Shown: in pieces, positions 32,157 to 41,815 of the stretch
Numbering within the stretch: the first letter of the stretch is position 1
How the letters are laid out: the number at the start of each line of letters is the position of its first letter
From: CALRWV02 sp943371965
Lineage (GTDB): Bacteria; Bacteroidota; JABWAT01
Assembly (NCBI GenBank): GCA_943371965.1
Contig: CALRWV020000007.1
Location: forward strand, 1-64,000
Direction of reading: 5' to 3'
Length of the DNA: 64,000 nt
The notes under the pieces: generated by a model
Database searches by the model: none
The model's input: the letters and a program-made list of their open reading frames with translations, nothing else
What the model was told of the DNA's origin: nothing
Translations under genes and position numbers: made by a program

Positions 32157-33994
32157 TATTCCACCGTTACTGATTTTGCTAAGTTTCTTGGTTGATCAAC
32201 ATTGCATCCCCTTAAAACTGCAATGTGATAGGATAACAATTGTAAAGGAATGACTGTTAAAAGAGGTGTCAGACATTCCAGAGTTTTTGGAATTTTGATT
32301 GAAAAGTCTGCCAATTTATCAATCATGTTATCACCTTCATTGGCAATAACAATGACTTGACCTTTACGTGCTTTAACTTCCTCAATTCCGGAAATAACCT
32401 TATGATAGGTACTGTCCTGAATTGCGACAATTACGACAGGCATATTCTGATCAATCAATGCAATTGGTCCGTGTTTCATTTCAGCTGCCGGATAACCTTC
32501 GGCATGAATGTAACTGATTTCCTTTAATTTCAAAGCACCTTCAAGTGCCACAGGGAAGTTATATCCCCTTCCCAAGTAAAGGAAGTTGGTTGCATCTTTG
32601 TAATGTTTTGCTATTTCTTCAATTTTCGGATTCAGTTCCAAAGTTTTTCTAACAAGATCAGGAATGGACTGAAGGGCAGAAACAAAATCTCTGCGTGATT
32701 CAATTGTCATGCCGGTATAACTTCCAATCAGCAATGCAATCTGTGCAAAAACAGTAACCTGAGCTGTAAATGCTTTTGTTGAAGCAACACCAATTTCAGG
32801 ACCTGCGTGGACATAAACACCGCAATCTGTTTCCCGCGCAATTGTTGATCCAACAACATTCACAATTCCAATTACCAATGCTCCTTTTGATTTTGCTTCC
32901 TTTGCAGCTGCAAGAGTATCAGCAGTTTCGCCGGATTGAGAAATTACAATAACAATATCATCCGGATAAATGATCGGGTTTCTGTAACGGAATTCAGAAG
33001 CGTATTCAACTTCGACAGGAACTTTTGCATATTCCTCCAGAAGATATTCGCCAACCAATCCGGCATGCCATGAAGTACCACATGCTGCAATGATTATCCG
33101 TCTGGCACGTAAAATACGGCCAATATGATCTCCAAGTCCGCCAAGTCTAACAGTTGAAGTATCAGCGTTGATTCTGCCTCTCATTGCATTGAAAATCGAT
33201 TCCGGTTGTTCATAAATTTCCTTGAGCATGAAGTGCGGAAATCCACCTTTTTCAATCTGATCAAGATCATAAGTAATGGTATCAACTGCAGATTTCACTT
33301 TTTCGTTTGAAGTATTTCTGACTGAATATCCATTTCTTTCAAGAACTGCCATTTCACCATCATTCATATAAATGACGTCACGGGTATATTCAATAATCGA
33401 TGATGCATCGGAAACAGCAAAATATTCATTATCTCCAATACCCAGAATTAACGGACTGCCTTTTCTTGCTACAACAATTTTATCAGGATCCCAAGAAGCC
33501 ATGATAACCAAACCATAAGCTCCAACAATCTGATGAAGCATCACAGAAACAACCGAATCAAGATTTAAAGTCGGATTGTCTTTGTGCAATTCTTCAATTA
33601 AATGTGCTACTACTTCTGTATCGGTTTGCGATTTAAAAACATGTCCTTTGGAAAGGAGATCCTGTTTTAAAACAGCGTAATTTTCAATAATACCGTTGTG
33701 GATAACTGCCACCTGACCAGATCCATCGGTGTGCGGGTGAGCATTCACATCATTTGGTTCTCCGTGGGTTGCCCAACGGGTGTGTCCCATTCCAATCGTA
33801 TTTTTCAGCTCAGGTTTATTGAGTGTAATTTCAAGATCAGAAACTTTTCCTTTTTTCTTTCTGATCAGGAATCCGTTCTTGGTAGGTATTGCAACGCCGG
33901 TGGAATCATATCCACGGTATTCCATTCTTTTCAAACCTTTCAGAATTATATCAATTGCGTTCTGGTTTCCAATATAACCTATAATTCCACACAT
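32156..33994 (-). CDS. glmS: Glutamine--fructose-6-phosphate aminotransferase (isomerizing)
   Basis: A 612-residue enzyme making glucosamine-6-phosphate, the entry to UDP-GlcNAc for peptidoglycan and lipid A. The N-terminal glutaminase begins M-C-G-I-I-G-Y-I-G with the Cys2 nucleophile; R-G-Y-D-S-T-G and T-R-W-A-T-H-G follow. The C-terminal half has two SIS domains (A-C-G-T-S-W-H-A, S-Q-S-G-E-T-A-D-T) and ends D-Q-P-R-N-L-A-K-S-V-T-V-E, as in all GlmS. It lies 23 bp downstream of aroF in the envelope operon. No glmS ribozyme-like structure is apparent in that short gap. Confidence 0.97.
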   Translation of the reverse strand: MCGIIGYIGNQNAIDIILKGLKRMEYRGYDSTGVAIPTKNGFLIRKKKGKVSDLEITLNKPELKNTIGMGHTRWATHGEPNDVNAHPHTDGSGQVAVIHNGIIENYAVLKQDLLSKGHVFKSQTDTEVVAHLIEELHKDNPTLNLDSVVSVMLHQIVGAYGLVIMASWDPDKIVVARKGSPLILGIGDNEYFAVSDASSIIEYTRDVIYMNDGEMAVLERNGYSVRNTSNEKVKSAVDTITYDLDQIEKGGFPHFMLKEIYEQPESIFNAMRGRINADTSTVRLGGLGDHIGRILRARRIIIAACGTSWHAGLVGEYLLEEYAKVPVEVEYASEFRYRNPIIYPDDIVIVISQSGETADTLAAAKEAKSKGALVIGIVNVVGSTIARETDCGVYVHAGPEIGVASTKAFTAQVTVFAQIALLIGSYTGMTIESRRDFVSALQSIPDLVRKTLELNPKIEEIAKHYKDATNFLYLGRGYNFPVALEGALKLKEISYIHAEGYPAAEMKHGPIALIDQNMPVVIVAIQDSTYHKVISGIEEVKARKGQVIVIANEGDNMIDKLADFSIKIPKTLECLTPLLTVIPLQLLSYHIAVLRGCNVDQPRNLAKSVTVE

Positions 33995-34017
33995 ATTATA
34001 TCCCTTTAAATAAACTT

Positions 34018-35052
34018 TTAATTGACATTTGAATGTAATTTTACGGAACGTTCAATTGCAGAAGCAATTGAAATAATTTGTTTGGTCAATTCTGTAAACT
34101 GATCCGGATAAAGAGACTGAGCTCCGTCAGATTTTGCCTTTTCCGGATTGTTATGCACTTCAATCATAATTCCATCTGCACCGGCCGCCACCGCCGCCCT
34201 TGCCATTGGAATTACTTTATCCCTGATACCTACTCCATGGGAAGGATCTACTACAATTGGAAGATGTGATTTTTTATGAATGACAGGAATTGCAGAAATA
34301 TCCAATGTGTTTCTGGTTGAAGTTTCAAATGTCCTGATTCCACGTTCACATAAAATCACATTGTAGTTTCCTGTCGATAAAATATATTCTGCCGACATCA
34401 GCCATTCATCAATAGTAGATGACAATCCACGTTTCAGCATGACAGGTTTCCCAGCTCTTCCGATTTCCTTCAGCAACGAAAAGTTCTGCATGTTTCTTGC
34501 ACCAAGTTGCAGAATATCAGCATATTTTGCAACCAGATCAATCTGTGAAATATCCATAACTTCTGTAATCATTTTCAAACCGTTCTGTTTCGCTGCATAA
34601 TGCATAAATTTTAACCCATCTTCACCCAATCCCTGAAACGAATAGGGTGAGGTTCTTGGTTTAAATGCACCACCTCTGAGAATTGTTGCACCTTGTTCCG
34701 CAACATGTTTTGCAACAACATTAATCTGTTCTTCAGATTCAATTGCACATGGACCAGCAATAATTACGATTTCATTTCCACCAATTTTTATTCCGTCAAC
34801 ATCAATAACTGAATTTTCCGGTTTGAAAGATCTTGACGTTAATTTATAGGGTTCGGTTATTCTGAACACTTTTGAAACTCCATCCAGCATCTGAAGTTCT
34901 CTCGTATCAAAATCAGGTTTTACACCTATTGCACCCAAAACAGTTTGGTGAATTCCGCTGGATTTATGGACATCAAATCCGTAATCATTTAAAATTGAAA
35001 TTACCTTTTCAACATCTTTTTCGGAGGCTGATTTATCCATTACAACGATCAT
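34018..35052 (-). CDS. aroF: 3-deoxy-7-phosphoheptulonate (DAHP) synthase, type I-beta
   Basis: A 344-residue enzyme that joins PEP and erythrose-4-phosphate, the first shikimate step. An N-terminal ferredoxin-like regulatory domain (1 to about 70; M-I-V-V-M-D) is the feature of the feedback-controlled beta class. The barrel has I-I-A-G-P-C-A-I-E-S, G-G-A-F-K-P-R-T-S-P-Y-S-F-Q-G, L-C-E-R-G-I-R-T-F, and V-V-D-P-S-H-G-V-G. The Cys in the G-P-C motif is a metal ligand. It lies between lptB (106 bp away) and glmS, inside a Kdo/Lpt operon; KdsA in the same operon is a homologous aldol synthase. Confidence 0.95.
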   Translation of the reverse strand: MIVVMDKSASEKDVEKVISILNDYGFDVHKSSGIHQTVLGAIGVKPDFDTRELQMLDGVSKVFRITEPYKLTSRSFKPENSVIDVDGIKIGGNEIVIIAGPCAIESEEQINVVAKHVAEQGATILRGGAFKPRTSPYSFQGLGEDGLKFMHYAAKQNGLKMITEVMDISQIDLVAKYADILQLGARNMQNFSLLKEIGRAGKPVMLKRGLSSTIDEWLMSAEYILSTGNYNVILCERGIRTFETSTRNTLDISAIPVIHKKSHLPIVVDPSHGVGIRDKVIPMARAAVAAGADGIMIEVHNNPEKAKSDGAQSLYPDQFTELTKQIISIASAIERSVKLHSNVN

Positions 35053-35158
35053 TAATAATTTCCTTTAACAACAGTGCCAGTTTTGTTTCATCTGACTGCA
35101 AACTCAGCATTATGTGTCGGTTTGTTTTTGAACTTAAGCGTTTTCCAACCAAGCAATC

Positions 35159-35929
35159 TTAAAACCGGTCGAGTTTGAAATTTTCACCAAGGTACAGTCT
35201 TCGTGCTTCCTCATCTTCTGAAAGTGATTCAGCAGTTCCCTGTTTTAATATTTTGCCATCAAATAATAAGTAAGCACGATCTGTTATACTCAATGTTTCA
35301 TGAACATTGTGATCGGTGATCAGCACACCAATCCCTCTGTTTTTCAGATCAGCAACAATTGACTGGATATCTTCAACAGCAATTGGATCAACACCTGCAA
35401 AGGGTTCATCAAGCAAAATGAATTTGGGATCACTTGCCAACGCACGTGCAATTTCACAGCGTCTTCTTTCACCGCCCGAAAGCATATAACCCAAAGATTT
35501 CCTGATGTGCGAAATATGAAAATCTTCAAGAAGCTTTTCCATTTTTTCCTTGCGTTCCTGTTTGGTCATTTTCATGAATTCAAGAATTGCCATAATATTG
35601 TCTTCAACAGAAAGTTTTCTGAACACACTGGCTTCCTGAGGCAAATATCCGATCCCCTTTTTCGCCCTTACAAACATGGGATCATTGGTAACATCATTGT
35701 CATCTATGAATATTTTTCCGGAGGATGGCTGCACCATACCGGTAATCATATAAAATGTTGTTGTTTTACCGGCACCGTTCGGACCAAGGAGTCCGACAAT
35801 TTCACCCTGCTTTACATCAACACTGACGCCTTTAACAACTACTCGTTTCCCGTATTTTCTAACAAGATCTTCTCCACGAAGAACAAGCATTTTCTTCTGT
35901 GCTTCTTCCTGCTGAATATTATCTGACAT
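35159..35929 (-). CDS. lptB: LPS export ABC transporter ATPase LptB
   Basis: A 256-residue cytoplasmic ATPase powering LPS extraction by the LptFG permease. Motifs are Walker A G-P-N-G-A-G-K-T-T (about 50-58), P-Q-E-A-S-V-F-R-K-L (LptB-type Q-loop), signature L-S-G-G-E-R-R-R-C-E, Walker B F-I-L-L-D-E-P-F-A-G-V-D-P, and T-D-H-N-V-H-E-T-L, which is characteristic of LptB. It overlaps the lptA-like gene by 11 bp. lptF and lptG are not in the window. Confidence 0.96.
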   Translation of the reverse strand: MSDNIQQEEAQKKMLVLRGEDLVRKYGKRVVVKGVSVDVKQGEIVGLLGPNGAGKTTTFYMITGMVQPSSGKIFIDDNDVTNDPMFVRAKKGIGYLPQEASVFRKLSVEDNIMAILEFMKMTKQERKEKMEKLLEDFHISHIRKSLGYMLSGGERRRCEIARALASDPKFILLDEPFAGVDPIAVEDIQSIVADLKNRGIGVLITDHNVHETLSITDRAYLLFDGKILKQGTAESLSEDEEARRLYLGENFKLDRF

Positions 35930-37211
35930 AATTCCTCATTTCCGACAAAACAGGGCGTTCCTTGGAAGCCCAGAAAAAGCCTCTCAGATAAACCGGATCT
36001 TTGGCAATCATTGATTCCGGCATAAATTTACCTTCCACACCTGATGAAACTTTAATTCTATCCACTTCCCCCTCTTTAAAAAAAATGGAGATAAAATCAC
36101 CGGATGCCAAATTTGCACCGGATGGCTCACCATCTTCATCCATGTGATATAAACTTTCTGAAGTCTCATAAACATCAATTCTTGTAATCAATCTGTTCTC
36201 AAAAAAATAAGTGATATTTTTTCCCTTCAGCTGATTGTACTTGTTGGGAAATGAATCCACAGAAGAAATTGTCATTGAAGAACCATAACAATTTATACGC
36301 TTCAACTGATTTTCCTTGAAATGTATATTGATGGAATCGCCGCTGATTTGATTATTGCCGTACCAGACAATGGGATTATTTCTTAGTTTCATCAGATCTT
36401 CATTTCGCTGCATTATCAGGGTATCAGATTTGGCTGACATCTCACCATTTAAAACCCTAACATTTCCAAAGACTGAATATTTCTGCTGTTCTCCCTGAAA
36501 GGATTCCATTCTTGTACCGATTATAAACAGAGTATCTCTTTTCCCTGAATCAGGCAACTGATAAAAAAATGGATTCTTTTCAACGAACGAAAACTTATCA
36601 TTTGCAAAATATTCGGAATATCCGCCGGTTATAACAGTTCTGTCTTTGGGGCTGACAATTTTTACATTTTCTTTCAGAATGGAATGGGCAGTTTTACGGT
36701 CATGAAATAATGTATCGGAATAAATTTCATTAAGATCTGTATCCAGAAGTTTGGTTTTTCCCCAGAAGACCGCTTTCTGCAAAGTCATATCATAAGTTCC
36801 GAAGTTGCTGAAAAGCTCTGATGATTCGCTTATCAAATGAACTTTCTTTTGGAACTGGCTGAATTTTTGGTCGGGAAAATATTTCATATATTCAGAGGTT
36901 AAAGTCACACCTTTATCTATCAGCTTAACTTTACTGATTGCTTCCAAAAATCCCTGAAGTTCATATTTTGCAACTTTATCAGCAAAAAGCAATGAGCCTT
37001 CATTTTCAAACTGAACATTGCCTTCAAAATTTCTGATAGTTTCATTTTTGATCACCGATCCAAAAGATACATCAGCATTTAAAAGTTTCACTTCACTTTT
37101 TTTCTGAGCTGATAAATTGCCAGGCAGGAAAAAACATCCTGCTAAAATCAACGAGAGGAGAAATTCAAATTTGTTTAAACTGAAATATTCAGACACCAGC
37201 ATATTTTTCAT
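35919..37211 (-). CDS. LptA/OstA-family periplasmic LPS transport protein (long form)
   Basis: A 430-residue protein with a signal peptide (to about L-S-A, then Q, residue 35), followed by repeated beta-jellyroll strands of the OstA/LptA type: phrases such as F-E-G-N-V-Q-F, F-S-Q-F-Q-K-K-V-H-L, A-V-F-W-G-K-T-K-L and V-F-G-N-V-R-V-L-N. Classical LptA has about 180 residues. This long version resembles OstA-like proteins of the Bacteroidota/Ignavibacteria sort, and could span more of the periplasm or join features of LptA and the LptD N-terminus. It sits between lptC and lptB with overlaps on both sides, which supports the Lpt bridge role. Confidence 0.82.
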   Translation of the reverse strand: MKNMLVSEYFSLNKFEFLLSLILAGCFFLPGNLSAQKKSEVKLLNADVSFGSVIKNETIRNFEGNVQFENEGSLLFADKVAKYELQGFLEAISKVKLIDKGVTLTSEYMKYFPDQKFSQFQKKVHLISESSELFSNFGTYDMTLQKAVFWGKTKLLDTDLNEIYSDTLFHDRKTAHSILKENVKIVSPKDRTVITGGYSEYFANDKFSFVEKNPFFYQLPDSGKRDTLFIIGTRMESFQGEQQKYSVFGNVRVLNGEMSAKSDTLIMQRNEDLMKLRNNPIVWYGNNQISGDSINIHFKENQLKRINCYGSSMTISSVDSFPNKYNQLKGKNITYFFENRLITRIDVYETSESLYHMDEDGEPSGANLASGDFISIFFKEGEVDRIKVSSGVEGKFMPESMIAKDPVYLRGFFWASKERPVLSEMRNYVR

Positions 37212-37753
37212 TTTTTATCTACTTCAGCTTTTCCGCTGGCTTTGAATATTTTGTAATATTTTAATTTCTTGTCTGATTCAAAACCGGTTCCCTGCAAAAC
37301 TTCAGTTGGTGTCGTTATGGTAACAAATTTGTCAGATGAAACGAGTTGTGTTGACTGTGACCATTTCAAATATTCAGATTCAAGAACTGTATTGTCTTCC
37401 GAAACAACCTTAACATGATCAAAAGCTTCCATGTCATTGGTAATATCATTGATCAGACCATTTCCAGAGGTTAGTACAGAAGTCCGTTTACCTGTTTCAG
37501 CGTCATAAAATTCAACATACAATCCGCTGTCAAGGTGTGTGATCTTTGATTCGGTTCTGTTATATTTTGCAACATACCCTGCACGGATAATAGATGATAC
37601 TTTTCCGGAATCTGTTACAACTGTATTCATTTTCCACATTTGTGTGGTTGGGTAATCAGATGAAATAAATTCAGTGGAAACTTTTTGGGCATTGTCATTC
37701 CCGCACGAATTCAGAAAGAAAAAAAGGAAAATAGCTGACATTGGATTTTTCAC
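37208..37753 (-). CDS. lptC: LptC, LPS export periplasmic protein (lipoprotein form)
   Basis: A 181-residue protein whose N-terminus ends in a lipobox-like L-N-S-C (Cys17), so it is probably lipid-anchored instead of held by the transmembrane helix of E. coli LptC. The body has the LptC beta-strand set, with R-A-G-Y-V-A-K-Y and L-E-S-E-Y-L-K-W and T-P-T-E-V-L-Q-G-T-G-F-E-S-D, the last being the best LptC mark. It overlaps kdsD and the lptA-like gene by 4 bp each. Confidence 0.88.
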   Translation of the reverse strand: MKNPMSAIFLFFFLNSCGNDNAQKVSTEFISSDYPTTQMWKMNTVVTDSGKVSSIIRAGYVAKYNRTESKITHLDSGLYVEFYDAETGKRTSVLTSGNGLINDITNDMEAFDHVKVVSEDNTVLESEYLKWSQSTQLVSSDKFVTITTPTEVLQGTGFESDKKLKYYKIFKASGKAEVDKK

Positions 37754-38721
37754 GATTCAAGTCCGGCTTTAATCAGATCATGAATGTGGATAAGCCCAAC
37801 AGGTTTATTTTCTGAATCTACCGCAACAATCTGTGTGATATTGTGGGCTTCCATTTTTTGAAGTGCTGCAGTTGCAAGGGAGTCAACAGGAATTGTCTTT
37901 GGATTTGGAGACATTACATCTTTAGCGAGTTTTTCAAAAATTGATTGGTATTTTTCAACCCCGCGTCTAACATCTCCATCTGTAACCACTCCGGCAAGAA
38001 ATCCATTTGAATCAACAACAAGGGTGGCGCCCATCCTTTTTTTGGTGATTTCAAACAAAGTTTCTTTCATAGTTGAATCAGGATAAACTTTCGGAAGTGA
38101 ATCTCCGGAAACCATGAATTCTCTGGAAGTAAGCAGGAGTCTTTTTCCCAATGATCCGCCGGGGTGAAAAAATGCAAAATCTTCTTTGGTGAAATTTCTG
38201 GCTTCAAGAAGGGCAACAGCCAATGCATCACCCATGACAAGTGTTGCTGTGGTAGATGAAGTTGGAGCCAAATCAAGTGGACAGGCTTCTTCCTCAACAT
38301 AACAATTCAATACCACATCTGAAAGCGGAACCATTTTTGATTTCAGATTTCCAACCATTGAAATGACAGGAACGGCCAGTCTTTTAAATAGGGGAAGCAG
38401 ATAAACCATTTCTTCGGAATTTCCGCTCTTGGAGATCGCAATGACAACATCACCTGAACGAACCATTCCCAAATCACCATGAACCGCATCGGTTGGGTGA
38501 AGATACAAACTTGGAGTACCGGTCGAGTTGAGAGTAGCAACTATTTTCTGTGCAATAATTCCTGATTTTCCAACTCCGGTGATTACTGTTCTGCCTTTGC
38601 AGTTCAAAATAATTTCAACTGCTTTTACAAAACTCTGATCGATAAAATTCTTGAGATTCGAAATTGAGCGTTCTTCAATTTCAATGGTTCGCAATCCACT
38701 TTTGAGAATGGATTCAGACAT
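37750..38721 (-). CDS. kdsD: D-arabinose 5-phosphate isomerase
   Basis: A 323-residue enzyme that converts ribulose-5-phosphate to arabinose-5-phosphate, the first Kdo precursor step. An N-terminal SIS domain (about 35-180) carries G-V-G-K-S-G-I-I-A-Q-K, H-P-T-D-A-V-H-G-D-L-G-M and A-I-S-K-S-G-N-S-E-E. Two CBS domains follow (about 205-320; V-V-D-S-N-G-F-L-A-G-V-V-T-D-G-D-V-R-R). It overlaps kdsC by 8 bp and lptC by 4 bp. Confidence 0.95.
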   Translation of the reverse strand: MSESILKSGLRTIEIEERSISNLKNFIDQSFVKAVEIILNCKGRTVITGVGKSGIIAQKIVATLNSTGTPSLYLHPTDAVHGDLGMVRSGDVVIAISKSGNSEEMVYLLPLFKRLAVPVISMVGNLKSKMVPLSDVVLNCYVEEEACPLDLAPTSSTTATLVMGDALAVALLEARNFTKEDFAFFHPGGSLGKRLLLTSREFMVSGDSLPKVYPDSTMKETLFEITKKRMGATLVVDSNGFLAGVVTDGDVRRGVEKYQSIFEKLAKDVMSPNPKTIPVDSLATAALQKMEAHNITQIVAVDSENKPVGLIHIHDLIKAGLES

Positions 38722-39208
38722 GGGATATTCCCTTCTTCAACATAATAAAATCGATGACTTCACGGACTGCACCACAACCACCATTCAATAGGGAGACATA
38801 ATGAACAACATTTTTTATTTCATTTACCGCATCGAGCGGACATGCTGAAAAACCAACTGCTTTTAATATTTCATAATCAGGAATATCATCTCCAATATAG
38901 GCAAACTGATCTGCTGAAAGTTTCTGTTCTTTCAGCAGTTGATTGAACACATTTAATTTATCTTCACGCCCCTGAACACAAAAATCCATTTGAAGTTCCA
39001 TCGCACGGCGTTCAACAATTGGTGAAGTTCTGCCGGTAATAATTCCGACCTTGAATCCCAGGCGTTTGAAAATTTTTATTCCCTGCCCGTCTTTTACATT
39101 GAATGATTTTATTTCATCACCGCTGGCAGTGTAATTGATATATCCATTGGTCATCACACCATCAACATCCATCAGGAGCCAGTTAATTTTTGAAAAGTCA
39201 GTTGTCAT
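38714..39208 (-). CDS. kdsC: 3-deoxy-D-manno-octulosonate 8-phosphate phosphatase
   Basis: A 164-residue HAD-superfamily phosphatase that dephosphorylates Kdo-8-phosphate. The HAD motifs are L-L-M-D-V-D-G-V-M-T-N-G (about 11-22), I-I-T-G-R-T-S and Y-I-G-D-D-I-P-D. The short capless C0 form is expected, acting as a tetramer in KdsC relatives. It lies between kdsA (81 bp away) and kdsD. Confidence 0.95.
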   Translation of the reverse strand: MTTDFSKINWLLMDVDGVMTNGYINYTASGDEIKSFNVKDGQGIKIFKRLGFKVGIITGRTSPIVERRAMELQMDFCVQGREDKLNVFNQLLKEQKLSADQFAYIGDDIPDYEILKAVGFSACPLDAVNEIKNVVHYVSLLNGGCGAVREVIDFIMLKKGISHV

Positions 39209-39289
39209 AAGTTATTTATCAGTTTCAATTCGTTTCGGCATAAAATGAGCGAATCAAATAATTAATCATTTCACATTATTAATTAAACA

Positions 39290-40123
39290 TTATTGTACGA
39301 TTCCATTTTCCCTAACAACATCAGAAATTGCTTTTATCTGACGGAGAAGGTCATCAAACTGGTTCATTGGCAGCTGGGTGGTGGCATCCGATTTTGCTTC
39401 TTTCGGATTAGGGTGCGTTTCCATGAAAAAAGCATCCACACCAACTGCAGCTGCTGCACGAGCAATGGTGAAAATGAATTCAGGTTGTCCACCTGATTTG
39501 CCGTCTGCTGTTCCTGGAAGCTGAACTGAATGCGTAACATCCATAACAACGGGATAACCCAAAGAACGCATGATTTGCAAACCTCGCATATCTACTACCA
39601 GATTCCCATAACCGAAAGTTGTACCGCGTTCACAAAGCAACACATTTTTATTTCCTGCGGATTCAACTTTTTCAGCAGCATATTTCATTTCGTGGGGTGC
39701 TAGAAATTGTCCTTTTTTGATATTCACAATTTTTCCGGTTTCACCTGCTGCCATCAATAATTCAGTCTGACGTGACAGGAATGCTGGAATTTGGAGAATA
39801 TCAGCTACCTGTGCAGCAAACTTTGCTTCCGGTTCAGAATGAATATCGGTAATAATCGGAACGCCGAATTCCTTTTTAACTTCTTCCAGAATTTGAAGTG
39901 CTTTTTCATCTCCCAATGAACTGAAAGAACCTAAACTGCTTCTGTTTGCTTTTTTATAGGAAGATTTATAAACGACCGGAAATCCGTATTTCTGTGAAGT
40001 TTTAATGATATGTTCTGCAGTTTGAAATGCAAGGTCACGTGATTCCACAACACACGGTCCGGCAAAAATAACCGGGGTGTTAGACCCACCAAAGGTGAAA
40101 TTGTTGAGTTGAACTGTTTTCAT
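39290..40123 (-). CDS. kdsA: Kdo-8-phosphate synthase
   Basis: A 277-residue synthase condensing PEP and arabinose-5-phosphate. Motifs are F-A-G-P-C-V-V-E-S-R-D, K-A-N-R-S-S, D-I-H-S-E-P, L-C-E-R-G-T-T-F-G-Y and D-V-T-H-S-V-Q. The Cys in G-P-C marks the metal-dependent class II; E. coli-type enzymes have Asn there. It is 30 bp downstream of pyrG, whose product makes the CTP used to activate Kdo. Confidence 0.96.
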   Translation of the reverse strand: MKTVQLNNFTFGGSNTPVIFAGPCVVESRDLAFQTAEHIIKTSQKYGFPVVYKSSYKKANRSSLGSFSSLGDEKALQILEEVKKEFGVPIITDIHSEPEAKFAAQVADILQIPAFLSRQTELLMAAGETGKIVNIKKGQFLAPHEMKYAAEKVESAGNKNVLLCERGTTFGYGNLVVDMRGLQIMRSLGYPVVMDVTHSVQLPGTADGKSGGQPEFIFTIARAAAAVGVDAFFMETHPNPKEAKSDATTQLPMNQFDDLLRQIKAISDVVRENGIVQ

Positions 40124-40153
40124 AAAATTCTGTTCTGAAAATGTGATTAATTA

Positions 40154-41815
40154 TTAAGAGTGAACACCAATCAGTTCATCTCTGTATTCTTTTGCAGCTT
40201 TTACAAATCCAACAAAAAGAGGATGGGGATTGGTTACGCGTGATTTCAATTCCGGGTGAAACTGGCAGCCAATAAAAAAGCGGTGATTTTTAAGTTCAAT
40301 CATTTCCATCAATTTTGAATCGGGACTTTTTCCGGAAAAAACCATCCCGTGTTTTTCCAGTGCAGGAACAAATTTATTGTTAACTTCATAGCGGTGACGG
40401 TGACGTTCATGAATAATATGAGCCTGATATATTTTATGAACTTTTGCTCCATCTGAAAGAACGCAGGGATATGATCCTAAACGCATTGTTCCGCCTTTTT
40501 CAGTTTTCTCCTTTTGTCCCGGAAGAAAATGGATTACCGGAGATTTCGTTTTCAATTTGAATTCCATCGAATCGGCATCTTTGATTCCTGCAACATTTCT
40601 TGCAAATTCAATAATAGATACCTGCATTCCCAAACAGATTCCAAAAAAAGGAATGTTGTGTTCCCTAACATATTTACAGGCAATAATTTTTCCTTCAATT
40701 CCACGGTCACCAAAACCTGGCGCAACCAGCAATCCCGAAAGACCTTTTATGAATTTTTCCGGATTTTCCTTTTCCAGCAATTCAGAATTGATCCATTTGA
40801 GTTCAACTTTTACACCATTTACTGCACCCGAATGAACAAAAGCTTCTATTATGGATTTGTATGCATCCATGTATTCGGTGTATTTTCCGCAGATTCCAAT
40901 TTCAATTTTTCCATTTGCCGGATTTTTGATTCTATCTGCGATCTCAATCCAGTTTGCGAGATAAGGTTCTTTTGCATGAAGATTCAATTTATCAAGAACG
41001 ATTTCATCAAGTTTTTCTTTGTGAAGCAAAAGGGGAACTTCATAAATAGTTTCAGCATCCCGGCTTTCAATTACAGAATCATAATCGACATTGCAGAACA
41101 TGGCAATTTTTTTCTTTACTTCCTTGTTCAGTTTCCTTTCAGTTCTTGCTGCAATAATATCTGGCTGAATTCCAATCCCCAGCAAGGTTCTGACTGAATA
41201 TTGAGTAGGCTTTGTTTTTATCTCACCTGTAGATCTGATAAGCGGAACATAAGAAAGATGGATATTAATGACGTGTTTTCTTCCACGCTCAATTATAATC
41301 TGTCTCATAGCTTCGAGAAAAGGCAATGATTCGATGTCCCCAACTGTACCGCCAATTTCGATGATCACAACATCAAACAGACCGGAATTAACCAGTTCCT
41401 GCATTTTCAGTTTAATTTCATCAGTGATATGCGGAACAACCTGAACTGTAGCGCCGAGAAAATCACCGCGGCGTTCTTTCTGAATTACCGAGTTGTAAAT
41501 TCTTCCAGTTGTTACGTTGTTGGCCTGACTGGTGGAAACATCAAGGAAACGTTCGTAGTGACCTAGATCCAAATCTGTTTCAGCACCATCATCAGTTACA
41601 AAAACTTCACCGTGCTGATAAGGTGACATAGTTCCTGCATCAACATTGATATATGGATCAAATTTCTGAATGGTAACGCGCAAACCACGGGCTTTAAGAA
41701 GCGAACCCAATGAAGCGGAAAGAATTCCTTTTCCCAATCCGGAAACGACACCACCAGTTACATAAATCAATTTTGCGATGGTACGTTTGGTTGTTTTAGG
41801 TTTACTTTGCGGCAT
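40154..41815 (-). CDS. pyrG: CTP synthase
   Basis: A 553-residue glutamine-dependent enzyme making CTP from UTP. The N-terminal synthetase domain begins Y-V-T-G-G-V-V-S-G-L-G-K-G, with S-P-Y-Q-H-G-E-V-F-V-T-D-D-G. The C-terminal class I amidotransferase has P-F-F-G-I-C-L-G-M-Q (Cys near 394) and C-Q-F-H-P-E with the His-Glu pair. It overlaps kdsB by 14 bp; CTP is the co-substrate of KdsB, so the adjacency is functional. An N-terminal basic tract of 13 residues precedes the usual start. Confidence 0.97.
   Translation of the reverse strand: MPQSKPKTTKRTIAKLIYVTGGVVSGLGKGILSASLGSLLKARGLRVTIQKFDPYINVDAGTMSPYQHGEVFVTDDGAETDLDLGHYERFLDVSTSQANNVTTGRIYNSVIQKERRGDFLGATVQVVPHITDEIKLKMQELVNSGLFDVVIIEIGGTVGDIESLPFLEAMRQIIIERGRKHVINIHLSYVPLIRSTGEIKTKPTQYSVRTLLGIGIQPDIIAARTERKLNKEVKKKIAMFCNVDYDSVIESRDAETIYEVPLLLHKEKLDEIVLDKLNLHAKEPYLANWIEIADRIKNPANGKIEIGICGKYTEYMDAYKSIIEAFVHSGAVNGVKVELKWINSELLEKENPEKFIKGLSGLLVAPGFGDRGIEGKIIACKYVREHNIPFFGICLGMQVSIIEFARNVAGIKDADSMEFKLKTKSPVIHFLPGQKEKTEKGGTMRLGSYPCVLSDGAKVHKIYQAHIIHERHRHRYEVNNKFVPALEKHGMVFSGKSPDSKLMEMIELKNHRFFIGCQFHPELKSRVTNPHPLFVGFVKAAKEYRDELIGVHS

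Noticed and set aside
33995..34017. A glmS ribozyme or other riboswitch upstream of glmS
   Set aside because: Only 23 bp separate glmS from aroF, too short for either.
40514..41197. A 227-codon plus-strand frame opposite pyrG
   Set aside because: It is antisense to conserved CTP synthase sequence, rich in Phe/Cys/Arg and without any motif; a shadow.
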